Of a DNA stretch of 64,000 nt, positions 36,507-49,100 are shown piece after piece; position 1 is the stretch's first letter, and every line of letters starts with the position of its first letter. Both the position numbers and the translations under genes were made by a program. Source of the DNA: Sepiola atlantica (Eukaryota > Mollusca > Cephalopoda > Sepiida > Sepiolidae); NCBI GenBank assembly GCA_963556195.1, contig CAUVYP010000579.1, positions 1,674,001-1,738,000 on the forward strand, in the 5' to 3' direction. Under the pieces are notes generated by a model, which was not told the DNA's origin, did no database searches, and saw only the letters and a program-made list of their open reading frames with translations.

Positions 36507-39500
36507 TTGTTTATGTTTTGCGTATTCAGTTTGTATCGACATATCTCCGGGAGTACAAGAGCTGAACTTCTGAAACTTCGTACATCAGTAGAAAATGTGT
36601 GTCCGCTATTGTCTGCAAAGTTTCGGAGCACAATTCTCATAAATGTGGAAGTTATAAACAAAAGCGATATCAACTTAAAATCGCACTAAATTTTGTTGAT
36701 GTTTTGCGTATTCAGTTTGTATCGACATATCTCCGGGAGTACAAGAGCTGAACTTCTGAAACTTGGTACTTCAGTAGAAAATGTGTGTCCGCTAATGTCT
36801 GCAAAGTTTCGGAGCACAATTCTTATAAATGTGGAAGTTATTAACACAAGCGATATACCTTTTAAATCGCACTAAATTTTGTTGATGTTTTGCGTATTCA
36901 GTTTGTATCGACATATCTCCGGGAGTACAAGAGCTGAACTTCTGAAACTTGGTACTTCAGTAGAAAATGTGTGTCCGCTAATGTCTGCAAGGTTTCAGAG
37001 CACAATTCTTATAAATGTTGAAGTTATAAACAAAAGCGATATCAACTTAAAATCGCACTAAATTTTGTTGATGTTTTGCGTATTCAGTTTGTATCGACAT
37101 ATCTCCGGGAGTACAAGAGCTGAACTTCTGAAACTTGGTACTTCAGTAGAAAATGTGTGTCCGCTAATGTCTGCAAAGTTTCAGAGCACAATTCTTATAA
37201 ATGTGGAAGTTATAAACACAAGCGATATCAACTTAAAATCGCACTAAATTTTGTTGATGTTTTGCGAATTCAGTTTGTATCGACATATCTCCGGGAGTAC
37301 AAGAGCTGAACTTCTGAAACTTGGTACTTCAGTAGAAAATGTGTGTTCGCTAATGTCTGCAAAGTTTCGGAGCACAATTCTTATGAATGTGGAAGTTATT
37401 AACAAAAGACCTATCAACTTTAAATCGCACTAAATTTTGTTTATGTTTTGCGTATTCAGTTTGTATCGACATATCTCCGGGAGTACAAGAGCTGAACTTC
37501 TGAAACTTCGTACATCAGTAGAAAATGTTTGTCCGCTATTGTCTGCAAAGTTTCGGAGCACAATTCTCATAAATGTGGAAGTTATAAACAAAAGCGATAT
37601 CAACTTAAAATCGCACTAAATTTTGTTGATGTTTTGCGTATTCAGTTTGTATCGACATATCTCCGGGAGTACAAGAGCTGAACTTCTGAAACTTGGTACT
37701 TCAGTAGAAAATGTGTGTCCGCTAATGTCTGCAAAGTTTCGGAGCACAATTCTTATAAATGTGAAAGTTATTAACACAAGCGATATACCTTTTAAATCGC
37801 ACTAAATTTTGTTGATGTTTTGCGTATTCAGTTTGTATCGACATATCTCCGGGAGTACAAGAGCTGAACTGCTGAAACTTGGTACTTCAGTAGAAAATGT
37901 GTGTCCGCTAATGTCTGCAAAGTTTCAGAGCACAATTCTTATAAATGTGGAAGTTATAAACAAAAGCGATATCAACTTAAAATCGCACTAACTTTTGTTG
38001 ATGTTTTGCGTATTCAGTTTGTATCGACATATCTCCGGGAGTACAAGAGCTGAACTTCTGAAACTTGGTACTTCAGTAGAAAATGTGTGTCCGCTAATGT
38101 CTGCAAAGTTTCGGAGCACAATTCTTATAAATGTGAAAGTTATTAACACAAGCGATATACCTTTTAAATCGCACTAAATTTTGTTGATGTTTTGCGTATT
38201 CAGTTTGTATCGACATATCTCCGGGAGTACAAGAGCTGAACTGCTGAAACTTGGTACTTCAGTAGAAAATGTGTGTCCGCTAATGTCTGCAAAGTTTCAG
38301 AGCACAATTCTTATAAATGTGGAAGTTATAAACAAAAGCGATATCAACTTAAAATCGCACTAAATTTTGTTGATGTTTTGCGTATTCAGTTTGTATCGAC
38401 ATATCTCCGGGAGTACAAGAGCTGAACTTCTGAAACTTGGTACTTCAGTAGAAAATGTGTGTCCGCTAATGTCTGCAAAGTTTCGGAGCACAATTCTTAT
38501 AAATGTGAAAGTTATTAACAAAAGACCTATCAACTTTAAATCGCACTAAATTTTGTTGATGTTTTGCGTATTCAGTTTGTATCGACATATCTCCGGGAGT
38601 ACAAGAGCTGAACTTCTGAAACTTGGTACTTCAGTAGAAAATGTGTGTCCGCTAATGTCTGCAAAGTTTCAAAGCACAATTTGTATAAATGTGGAAGTTA
38701 TAAACACAAGCGATATCAACTTAAAATCGCACTAAATTTTGTTGATGTTTTGCGTATTCAGTTTGTATCGACATATCTCCGGGAGTACAAGAGCTGAACT
38801 TCTGAAACTTGGTACTTCAGTAGAAAATGTGTGTCCGCTAATGTCTGCAAAGTTTCGGAGCACAATTCTTATGAATGTGGAAGTTATTAACAAAAGACCT
38901 ATCAACTTTAAATCGCACTAAAGTTTGTTTATGTTTTGCGTATTCAGTTTGTATCGACATATCTCCGGGAGTACAAGAGCTGAACTTCTGAAACTTCGTA
39001 CATCAGTAGAAAATGTGTGTCCGCTATTGTCTGCAAAGTTTCGGAGCACAATTCTCATAAATGTGGAAGTTATAAACAAAAGCGATATCAACTTAAAATC
39101 GCACTAAATTTTGTTGATGTTTTGCGTATTCAGTTTGTATCGACATATCTCCGGGAGTACAAGAGCTGAACTTCTGAAACTTGGTACTTCAGTAGAAAAT
39201 GTGTGTCCGCTAATGTCTGCAAAGTTTCGGAGCACAATTCTTATAAATGTGAAAGTTATTAACACAAGCGATATACCTTTTAAATCGCACTAAATTTTGT
39301 TGATGTTTTGCGTATTCAGTTTGTATCGACATATCTCCGGGAGTACAAGAGCTGAACTGCTGAAACTTGGTACTTCAGTAGAAAATGTGTGTCCGCTAAT
39401 GTCTGCAAAGTTTCAGAGCACAATTCTTATAAATGTGGAAGTTATAAACAAAAGCGATATCAACTTAAAATCGCACTAAATTTTGTTGATGTTTTGCGTA

Positions 39501-40412
39501 TTCAGTTTGTATCGACATATCTCCGGGAGTACAAGAGCTGAACTTCTGAAACTTGGTACTTCAGTAGAAAATGTGTGTCCGCTAATGTCTGCAAAGTTTC
39601 GGAGCACAATTCTTATAACTGTGAAAGTTATTAACACAAGCGATATACCTTTTAAATCGCACTAAATTTTGTTGATGTTTTGCGTATTCAGTTTGTATCG
39701 ACATATCTCCGGGAGTACAAGAGCTGAACTTCTGAAACTTGGTACTTCAGTAGAAAATGTGTGTCCGCTAATGTCTGCAAAGTTTCAGAGCACAATTCTT
39801 ATAAATGTGGAAGTTATAAACAAAAGCGATATCAACTTAAAATCGCACTAAATTTTGTTGATGTTTTGCGTATTCAGTTTGTATCGACATATCTCCGGGA
39901 GTACAAGAGCTGAACTTCTGAAACTTGGTACTTCAGTAGAAAATGTGTGTCCGCTAATGTCTGCAAAGTTTCAGAGCACAATTTGTATAAATGTAGAAGT
40001 TATAAACACAAGCGATATCAACTTAAAATCGCACTAAATTTTGTTGATGTTTTCCGTATTCAGTTTGTATCGACATATCTCCGGGAGTACAAGAGCTGAA
40101 CTTCTGAAACTTGGTACTTCAGTAGAAAATGTGTGTCCGCTAATGTCTGCAAAGTTTCGGAGCACAATTCTTATTAATGTGGAAGTTATTAACAAAAGAC
40201 CTATCAACTTTAAATCGCACTAAAGTTTGTTTATGTTTTGCGTATTCAGTTTGTATCGACATATCTCCGGGAGTACAAGAGCTGAACTTCTGAAACTTCG
40301 TACATCAGTAGAAAATGTGTGTCCGCTATTGTCTGCAAAGTTTCGGAGCACAATTCTCATAAATGTGGAAGTTATAAACAAAAGCGATATCAACTTAAAA
40401 TCGCACTAAATT
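36507..40412. repeat. Right-half mosaic with C-D alternation
   Basis: Order: B C D J | A' B C D C D | A E | A B C D C D E | A B. Features new to the window here are the C-D-C-D run, J, atgaat in A monomers (37251, 38739), ctgctgaaa in D (first at 37809) and taaagtttg before B. It shares its A B C D C D string with the 31-mer to its right and is probably related to the source of that unit. Confidence 0.85.
37065..37250. repeat. Class J monomer (type copy)
   Basis: Class J has A at base 119, CT at 130-131, C at 155 and T at 169, a combination of D-like and E-like states. It appears first at 37065 and is then a regular member of right-half HORs, usually just before A'. A recombinant origin from D and E is likely but inferred. 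Confidence 0.9.
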
Positions 40413-43400
40413 TTGTTGATGTTTTGCGTATTCAGTTTGTATCGACATATCTCCGGGAGTACAAGAGCTGAACTTCTGAAACTTGGTACTTCAGTAGAAA
40501 ATGTGTGTCCGCTAATGTCTGCAAAGTTTCGGAGGTCAATTCTTATAAATGTGAAAGTTATTAACACAAGCGATATACCTTTTAAATCGCACTAAATTTT
40601 GTTGATGTTTTGCGTATTCAGTTTGTATCGACATATCTCCGGGAGTACAAGAGCAGAACTGCTGAAACTTTGTACTTTAGTAGAAAATGTGTGTCCGCTA
40701 ATGTCTGCAAAGTTTCAGAGCACAATTCTTATAAATGTGGAAGTTATAAACAAAAGCGATATCAACTTAAAATCGCACTAAATTTTGTTGATGTTTTGCG
40801 TATTCAGTTTGTATCGACATATCTCCGGGAGTACAAGAGCTGAACTTCTGAAACTTGGTACTTCAGTAGAAAATGTGTGTCCGCTAATGTCTGCAAAGTT
40901 TCGGAGCACAATTCTTATAAATGTGAAAGTTATTAACACAAGCGATATACCTTTTAAATCGCACTAAATTTTGTTGATGTTTTGCGTATTCAGTTTGTAT
41001 CGACATATCTCCGGGAGTACAAGAGCTGAACTGCTGAAACTTGGTACTTCAGTAGAAAATGTGTGTCCGCTAATGTCTGCAAAGTTTCAGAGCACAATTC
41101 TTATAAATGTGGAAGTTATAAACAAAAGCGATATCAACTTAAAATCGCACTAAATTTTGTTGATGTTTTGCGTATTCAGTTTGTATCGACATATCTCCGG
41201 GAGTACAAGAGCTGAACTTCTGAAACTTGGTACTTCAGTAGAAAATGTGTGTCCGCTAATGTCTGCAAAGTTTCGGAGCACAATTCTTATAAATGTGAAA
41301 GTTATTAACACAAGCGATATACCTTTTAAATCGCACTAAATTTTGTTGATGTTTTGCGTATTCAGTTTGTATCGACATATCTCCGGGAGTACAAGAGCTG
41401 AACTTCTGAAACTTGGTACTTCAGTAGAAAATGTGTGTCCGCTAATGTCTGCAAAGTTTCGGAGCACAATTCTTATGAATGTGGAAGTTATTAACAAAAG
41501 ACCTATCAACTTTAAATCGCACTAAATTTTGTTTATGTTTTGCGTATTCAGTTTGTATCGACATATCTCCGGGAGTACAAGAGCTGAACTTCTGAAACTT
41601 TGTACATCAGTAGAAAATGTGTGTCCGCTAATGTCTGCAAAGTTTCGGAGCACAATTCTCATAAATGTGGAAGTTATAAACAAAAGCGATATCAACTTTA
41701 AATCGCACTAAATTTTGTTGATGTTTTGCGTATTCAGTTTGTATCGACATATCTCCGGGAGTACAAGAGCTGAACTTCTGAAACTTGGTACTTCAGTAGA
41801 AAATGTGTGTCCGCTAATGTCTGCAAAGTTTCGGAGCACAATTCTTATAAATGTGAAAGTTATTAACACAAGCGATATACCTTTTAAATCGCACTAAATT
41901 TTGTTGATGTTTTGCGTATTCAGTTTGTATCGACATATCTCCGGGAGTACAAGAGCTGAACTGCTGAAACTTGGTACTTCAGTAGAAAATGTGTGTCCGC
42001 TAATGTCTGCAAAGTTTCAGAGCACAATTCTTATAAATGTGGAAGTTATAAACAAAAGCGATATCAACTTAAAATCGCACTAAATTTTATTGATGTTTTG
42101 CGTATTCAGTTTGTATCGACATATCTCCGGAAGTACAAGAGCTGAACTTCTGAAACTTGGTACTTCAGTAGAAAATGTGTGTCCGCTAATGTCTGCAAAG
42201 TTTCGGAGCACAATTCTTATAAATGTGAAAGTTATTAACACAAGCGATATACCTTTTAAATCGCACTAAATTGTGTTGATGTTTTGCGTATTCAGTTTGT
42301 ATCGACATATCTCCGGGAGTACAAGAGCTGAACTTCTGAAACTTGGTACTTCAGTAGAAAATGTGTGTCCGCTAATGTCTGCAAAGTTTCAGAGCACAAT
42401 TCTTATAAATGTGGAAGTTATAAACAAAAGCGATATCAACTTAAAATCGCACTAAATTTTGTTGATGTTTTGCGTATTCAGTTTGTATCGACATACTTCC
42501 GGGAGTACAAGAGCTGAACTTCTGAAACTTGGTACTTCAGTAGAAAATGTGTGTCCGCTAATGTCTGCAAAGTTTCAGAGCACAATTTGTATAAATGTGG
42601 AAGTTATAAACACAAGCGATATCAACTTAAAATCGCACTAAATTTTGTTGATGTTTTGCGTATTCAGTTTGTATCGACATATCTCCGGGAGTACAAGAGC
42701 TGAACTTCTGAAACTTGGTACTTCAGTAGAAAATGTGTGTCCGCTAATGTCTGCAAAGTTTCGGAGCACAATTCTTATAAATGTGGAAGTTATTAACAAA
42801 AGACCTATCAACTTTAAATCGCACTAAAGTTTGTTTATGTTTTGCGTATTCAGTTTGTATCGACATATCTCCGGGAGTACAAGAGCTGAACTTCTGAAAC
42901 TTGGTACTTCAGTAGAAAATGTGTGTCCGCTAATGTCTGCAAAGTTTCGGAGCACAATTCTTATAAATGTGAAAGTTATTAACACAAGCGATATACCTTT
43001 TAAATCGCACTAAATTTTGTTGATGTTTTGCGTATTCAGTTTGTATCGACATATCTCCGGGAGTACAAGAGCTGAACTTCTGAAACTTGGTACTTCAGTA
43101 GAAAATGTGTGTCCGCTAATGTCTGCAAAGTTTCAGAGCACAATTTGTATAAATGTGGAAGTTATAAACACAAGCGATATCAACTTTAAATCGCACTAAA
43201 TTTTGTTGATGTTTTGCGTATTCAGTTTGTATCGACATATCTCCGGGAGTACAAGAGCTGAACTTCTGAAACTTGGTACTTCAGTAGAAAATGTGTGTCC
43301 GCTAATGTCTGCAAAGTTTCGGAGCACAATTCTTATGAATGTGGAAGTTATTAACAAAAGACTTATCAACTTTAAATCGCACTAAATTTTGTTTATGTTT

Positions 43401-43946
43401 TGCGTATTCAGTTTGTATCGACATATCTCCGGGAGTACAAGAGCTGAACTTCTGAAACTTCGTACATCAGTAGAAAATGTGTGTCCGCTATTGTCTGCAA
43501 AGTTTCGGAGCACAATTCTCATAAATGTGGAAGTTATAAACAAAAGCGATATCAACTTTAAATCGCACTAAATTTTGTTGATGTTTTGCGTATTCAGTTT
43601 GTATCGACATATCTCCGGGAGTACAAGAGCTGAACTTCTGAAACTTGGTACTTCAGTAGAAAATGTGTGTCCGCTAATGTCTGCAAAGTTTCGGAGCACA
43701 ATTCTTATAAATGTGAAAGTTATTAACACAAGCGATATACCTTTTAAATCGCACTAAATTTTGTTGATGTTTTGCGTATTCAGTTTGTATCGACATATCT
43801 CCGGGAGTACAAGAGCTGAACTGCTGAAACTTGGTACTTCAGTAGAAAATGTGTGTCCGCTAATGTCTGCAAAGTTTCAGAGCACAATTCTTATAAATGT
43901 GGAAGTTATAAACAAAAGCGATATCAACTTAAAATCGCACTAAGTT

Positions 43947-44132
43947 TTGTTGATGTTTTGCGTATTCAGTTTGTATCGACATATCTCCGGGAGTACAAGA
44001 GCTGAACTTCTGAAACTTCGTACATCAGTAGAAAATGTGTGTCCGCTATTGTCTGCAAAGTTTCGGAGCACAATTCTTATAAATGTGGAAGTTATTAACA
44101 AAAGACCTATCAACTTTAAATCGCACTAAAGT
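43947..44132. repeat. Chimeric BA monomer (type copy)
   Basis: The front is class B (cttcgtacatc, ctattgtctg) and the tail is class A (attctt, aaaagacctatc, aactttaaa). The switch lies between bases 104 and 131. Seven such copies are seen: 43947, 45435, 49712, 51200, 57709, 59941 and 60499. All are in the right half, and each is followed by a monomer starting ttgttt. Confidence 0.88.
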
Positions 44133-44318
44133 TTGTTTATGTTTTGCGTATTCAGTTTGTATCGACATATCTCCGGGAGTACAAGAGCTGAACTTCTGAA
44201 ACTTGGTACTTCAGTAGAAAATGTGTGTCCGCTAATGTCTGCAAAGTTTCAGAGCACAATTCTTATAAATGTGGAAGTTATAAACACAAGCGATATCAAC
44301 TTAAAATCGCACTAAATT

Positions 44319-44504
44319 TTGTTGATGTTTTGCGAATTCAGTTTGTATCGACATATCTCCGGGAGTACAAGAGCTGAACTTCTGAAACTTGGTACTTCAG
44401 TAGAAAATGTGTGTCCGCTAATGTCTGCAAAGTGTCGGAGCACAATTCGTATGAATGTGGACGGTGTTAACAAAAGACCTATCAACTTTAAATCGCACTA
44501 AATT
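44319..44504. repeat. Class A' monomer carrying GAATTC
   Basis: Class A' is class A with A at base 17, giving gcgaattcag. Most copies also have G at 116 (aagtgtcgg), G at 131 (attcgt) and G at 135 (atgaat). Eleven copies start at 37251, 44319, 45807, 50084, 51572, 56593, 58081, 59383, 60871, 62359 and 63661. The copy at 37251 has the GAATTC and base-135 changes only. This copy and that at 50084 have gtggacggtg; others have gtggaaggtg or gtggaagtt. Confidence 0.92.
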
Positions 44505-45806
44505 TTGTTTATGTTTTGCGTATTCAGTTTGTATCGACATATCTCCGGGAGTACAAGAGCTGAACTTCTGAAACTTCGTACATCAGTAGTAAATGTGTGT
44601 CCGCTATTGTCTGCAAAGTTTCGGAGCACAATTCTCATAAATGTGGAAGTTATAAACAAAAGCGATATCAACTTAAAATCGCACTAAATTTTGTTGATGT
44701 TTTGCGTATTCAGTTTGTATCGACATATCTCCGGGAGTACAAGAGCTGAACTTCTGAAACTTGGTACTTCAGTAGAAAATGTGTGTCCGCTAATGTCTGC
44801 AAAGTTTCGGAGGTCAATTCTTATAAATGTGAAAGTTATTAACACAAGCGATATACCTTTTAAATCGCACTAAATTTTGTTGATGTTTTGCGTATTCAGT
44901 TTGTATCGACATATCTCCGGGAGTACAAGAGCAGAACTGCTGAAACTTTGTACTTTAGTAGAAAATGTGTGTCCGCTAATGTCTGCAAAGTTTCAGAGCA
45001 CAATTCTTATAAATGTGGAAGTTATAAACAAAAGCGATATCAACTTAAAATCGCACTAAATTTTGTTGATGTTTTGCGTATTCAGTTTGTATCGACATAT
45101 CTCCGGGAGTACAAGAGCTGAACTTCTGAAACTTGGTACTTCAGTAGAAAATGTGTGTCCGCTAATGTCTGCAAAGTTTCGGAGCACAATTCTTATAAAT
45201 GTGAAAGTTATTAACACAAGCGATATACCTTTTAAATCGCACTAAATTTTGTTGATGTTTTGCGTATTCAGTTTGTATCGACATATCTCCGGGAGTACAA
45301 GAGCTGAACTGCTGAAACTTGGTACTTCAGTAGAAAATGTGTGTCCGCTAATGTCTGCAAAGTTTCAGAGCACAATTCTTATAAATGTGGAAGTTATAAA
45401 CAAAAGCGATATCAACTTAAAATCGCACTAAGTTTTGTTGATGTTTTGCGTATTCAGTTTGTATCGACATATCTCCGGGAGTACAAGAGCTGAACTTCTG
45501 AAACTTCGTACATCAGTAGAAAATGTGTGTCCGCTATTGTCTGCAAAGTTTCGGAGCACAATTCTTATAAATGTGGAAGTTATTAACAAAAGACCTATCA
45601 ACTTTAAATCGCACTAAAGTTTGTTTATGTTTTGCGTATTCAGTTTGTATCGACATATCTCCGGGAGTACAAGAGCTGAACTTCTGAAACTTGGTACTTC
45701 AGTAGAAAATGTGTGTCCGCTAATGTCTGCAAAGTTTCAGAGCACAATTCTTATAAATGTGGAAGTTATAAACACAAGCGATATCAACTTAAAATCGCAC
45801 TAAATT
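44319..45806. repeat. 8-mer sub-repeat nested in the 31-mer
   Basis: Order: A' B C D C D BA J, 1488 bp. A second, partial run starts at 45807 with A' B C D C D and then C in place of BA. The same nested pair recurs at 50084 and 51572. The 31-mer therefore formed after a shorter 8-mer had already been duplicated. Confidence 0.88.
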
Positions 45807-46178
45807 TTGTTGATGTTTTGCGAATTCAGTTTGTATCGACATATCTCCGGGAGTACAAGAGCTGAACTTCTGAAACTTGGTACTTCAGTAGAAAATGTGT
45901 GTCCGCTAATGTCTGCAAAGTGTCGGAGCACAATTCGTATGAATGTGGAAGGTGTTAACAAAAGACCTATCAACTTTAAATCGCACTAAATTTTGTTTAT
46001 GTTTTGCGTATTCAGTTTGTATCGACATATCTCCGGGAGTACAAGAGCTGAACTTCTGAAACTTCGTACATCAGTAGAAAATGTGTGTCCGCTATTGTCT
46101 GCAAAGTTTCGGAGCACAATTCTCATAAATGTGGAAGTTATAAACAAAAGCGATATCAACTTAAAATCGCACTAAATT

Positions 46179-49100
46179 TTGTTGATGTTTTGCGTATTCA
46201 GTTTGTATCGACATATCTCCGGGAGTACAAGAGCTGAACTTCTGAAACTTGGTACTTCAGTAGAAAATGTGTGTTCGCTAATGTCTGCAAAGTTTCGGAG
46301 GTCAATTCTTATAAATGTGAAAGTTATTAACACAAGCGATATACCTTTTAAATCGCACTAAATTTTGTTGATGTTTTGCGTATTCAGTTTGTATCGACAT
46401 ATCTCCGGGAGTACAAGAGCAGAACTGCTGAAACTTTGTACTTTAGTAGAAAATGTGTGTCCGCTAATGTCTGCAAAGTTTCAGAGCACAATTCTTATAA
46501 ATGTGGAAGTTATAAACAAAAGCGATATCAACTTAAAATCGCACTAAATTTTGTTGATGTTTTGCGTATTCAGTTTGTATCGACATATCTCCGGGAGTAC
46601 AAGAGCTGAACTTCTGAAACTTGGTACTTCAGTAGAAAATGTGTGTCCGCTAATGTCTGCAAAGTTTCGGAGCACAATTCTTATAAATGTGAAAGTTATT
46701 AACACAAGCGATATACCTTTTAAATCGCACTAAATTTTGTTGATGTTTTGCGTATTCAGTTTGTATCGACATATCTCCGGGAGTACAAGAGCTGAACTGC
46801 TGAAACTTGGTACTTCAGTAGAAAATGTGTGTCCGCTAATGTCTGCAAAGTTTCAGAGCACAATTCTTATAAATGTGGAAGTTATAAACAAAAGCGATAT
46901 CAACTTAAAATCGCACTAAATTTTGTTGATGTTTTGCGTATTCAGTTTGTATCGACATATCTCCGGGAGTACAAGAGCTGAACTTCTGAAACTTGGTACT
47001 TCAGTAGAAAATGTGTGTCCGCTAATGTCTGCAAAGTTTCGGAGCACAATTCTTATAAATGTGAAAGTTATTAACACAAGCGATATACCTTTTAAATCGC
47101 ACTAAATTTTGTTGATGTTTTGCGTATTCAGTTTGTATCGACATATCTCCGGGAGTACAAGAGCTGAACTTCTGAAACTTGGTACTTCAGTAGAAAATGT
47201 GTGTCCGCTAATGTCTGCAAAGTTTCGGAGCACAATTCTTATGAATGTGGAAGTTATTAACAAAAGACCTATCAACTTTAAATCGCACTAAATTTTGTTT
47301 ATGTTTTGCGTATTCAGTTTGTATCGACATATCTCCGGGAGTACAAGAGCTGAACTTCTGAAACTTTGTACATCAGTAGAAAATGTGTGTCCGCTAATGT
47401 CTGCAAAGTTTCGGAGCACAATTCTCATAAATGTGGAAGTTATAAACAAAAGCGATATCAACTTTAAATCGCACTAAATTTTGTTGATGTTTTGCGTATT
47501 CAGTTTGTATCGACATATCTCCGGGAGTACAAGAGCTGAACTTCTGAAACTTGGTACTTCAGTAGAAAATGTGTGTCCGCTAATGTCTGCAAAGTTTCGG
47601 AGCACAATTCTTATAAATGTGAAAGTTATTAACACAAGCGATATACCTTTTAAATCGCACTAAATTTTGTTGATGTTTTGCGTATTCAGTTTGTATCGAC
47701 ATATCTCCGGGAGTACAAGAGCTGAACTGCTGAAACTTGGTACTTCAGTAGAAAATGTGTGTCCGCTAATGTCTGCAAAGTTTCAGAGCACAATTCTATA
47801 AATGTGGAAGTTATAAACAAAAGCGATATCAACTTAAAATCGCACTAAATTTTATTGATGTTTTGCGTATTCAGTTTGTATCGACATATCTCCGGAAGTA
47901 CAAGAGCTGAACTTCTGAAACTTGGTACTTCAGTAGAAAATGTGTGTCCGCTAATGTCTGCAAAGTTTCGGAGCACAATTCTTATAAATGTGAAAGTTAT
48001 TAACACAAGCGATATACCTTTTAAATCGCACTAAATTGTGTTGATGTTTTGCGTATTCAGTTTGTATCGACATATCTCCGGGAGTACAAGAGCTGAACTT
48101 CTGAAACTTGGTACTTCAGTAGAAAATGTGTGTCCGCTAATGTCTGCAAAGTTTCAGAGCACAATTCTTATAAATGTGGAAGTTATAAACAAAAGCGATA
48201 TCAACTTAAAATCGCACTAAATTTTGTTGATGTTTTGCGTATTCAGTTTGTATCGACATATCTCCGGGAGTACAAGAGCTGAACTTCTGAAACTTGGTAC
48301 TTCAGTAGAAAATGTGTGTCCGCTAATGTCTGCAAAGTTTCAGAGCACAATTTGTATAAATGTGGAAGTTATAAACACAAGCGATATCAACTTAAAATCG
48401 CACTAAATTTTGTTGATGTTTTGCGTATTCAGTTTGTATCGACATATCTCCGGGAGTACAAGAGCTGAACTTCTGAAACTTGGTACTTCAGTAGAAAATG
48501 TGTGTCCGCTAATGTCTGCAAAGTTTCGGAGCACAATTCTTATAAATGTGGAAGTTATTAACAAAAGACCTATCAACTTTAAATCGCACTAAAGTTTGTT
48601 TATGTTTTGCGTATTCAGTTTGTATCGACATATCTCCGGGAGTACAAGAGCTGAACTTCTGAAACTTGGTACTTCAGTAGAAAATGTGTGTCCGCTAATG
48701 TCTGCAAAGTTTCGGAGCACAATTCTTATAAATGTGAAAGTTATTAACACAAGCGATATACCTTTTAAATCGCACTAAATTTTGTTGATGTTTTGCGTAT
48801 TCAGTTTGTATCGACATATCTCCGGGAGTACAAGAGCTGAACTTCTGAAACTTGGTACTTCAGTAGAAAATGTGTGTCCGCTAATGTCTGCAAAGTTTCA
48901 GAGCACAATTTGTATAAATGTGGAAGTTATAAACACAAGCGATATCAACTTTAAATCGCACTAAATTTTGTTGATGTTTTGCGTATTCAGTTTGTATCGA
49001 CATATCTCCGGGAGTACAAGAGCTGAACTTCTGAAACTTGGTACTTCAGTAGAAAATGTGTGTCCGCTAATGTCTGCAAAGTTTCGGAGCACAATTCTTA

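Larger units (their letters stand above)
40413..46178. repeat. 31-mer HOR, copy 1 (5766 bp)
   Basis: Order: C D C D C | A B C D C D E | A C(B-start) E | A B C D BA J | A' B C D C D BA J | A' B. The first C has ggaggtcaa and the first D has gcagaactgc. The B at 41529 has ctttgtacatc and ctaatgtctg. All of these recur 5766 bp and about 11531 bp downstream. The copy at 42459 has a private catacttccgg. Confidence 0.92.

Noticed and set aside
40610..40843. 77-codon plus-strand frame in a second reading frame, also at 44888, 46376, 50653 and 52141
   Set aside because: It is opened only because gagctgaac became gagcagaac in one D subvariant, removing a stop. It overlaps the repeat out of frame and has no independent support.
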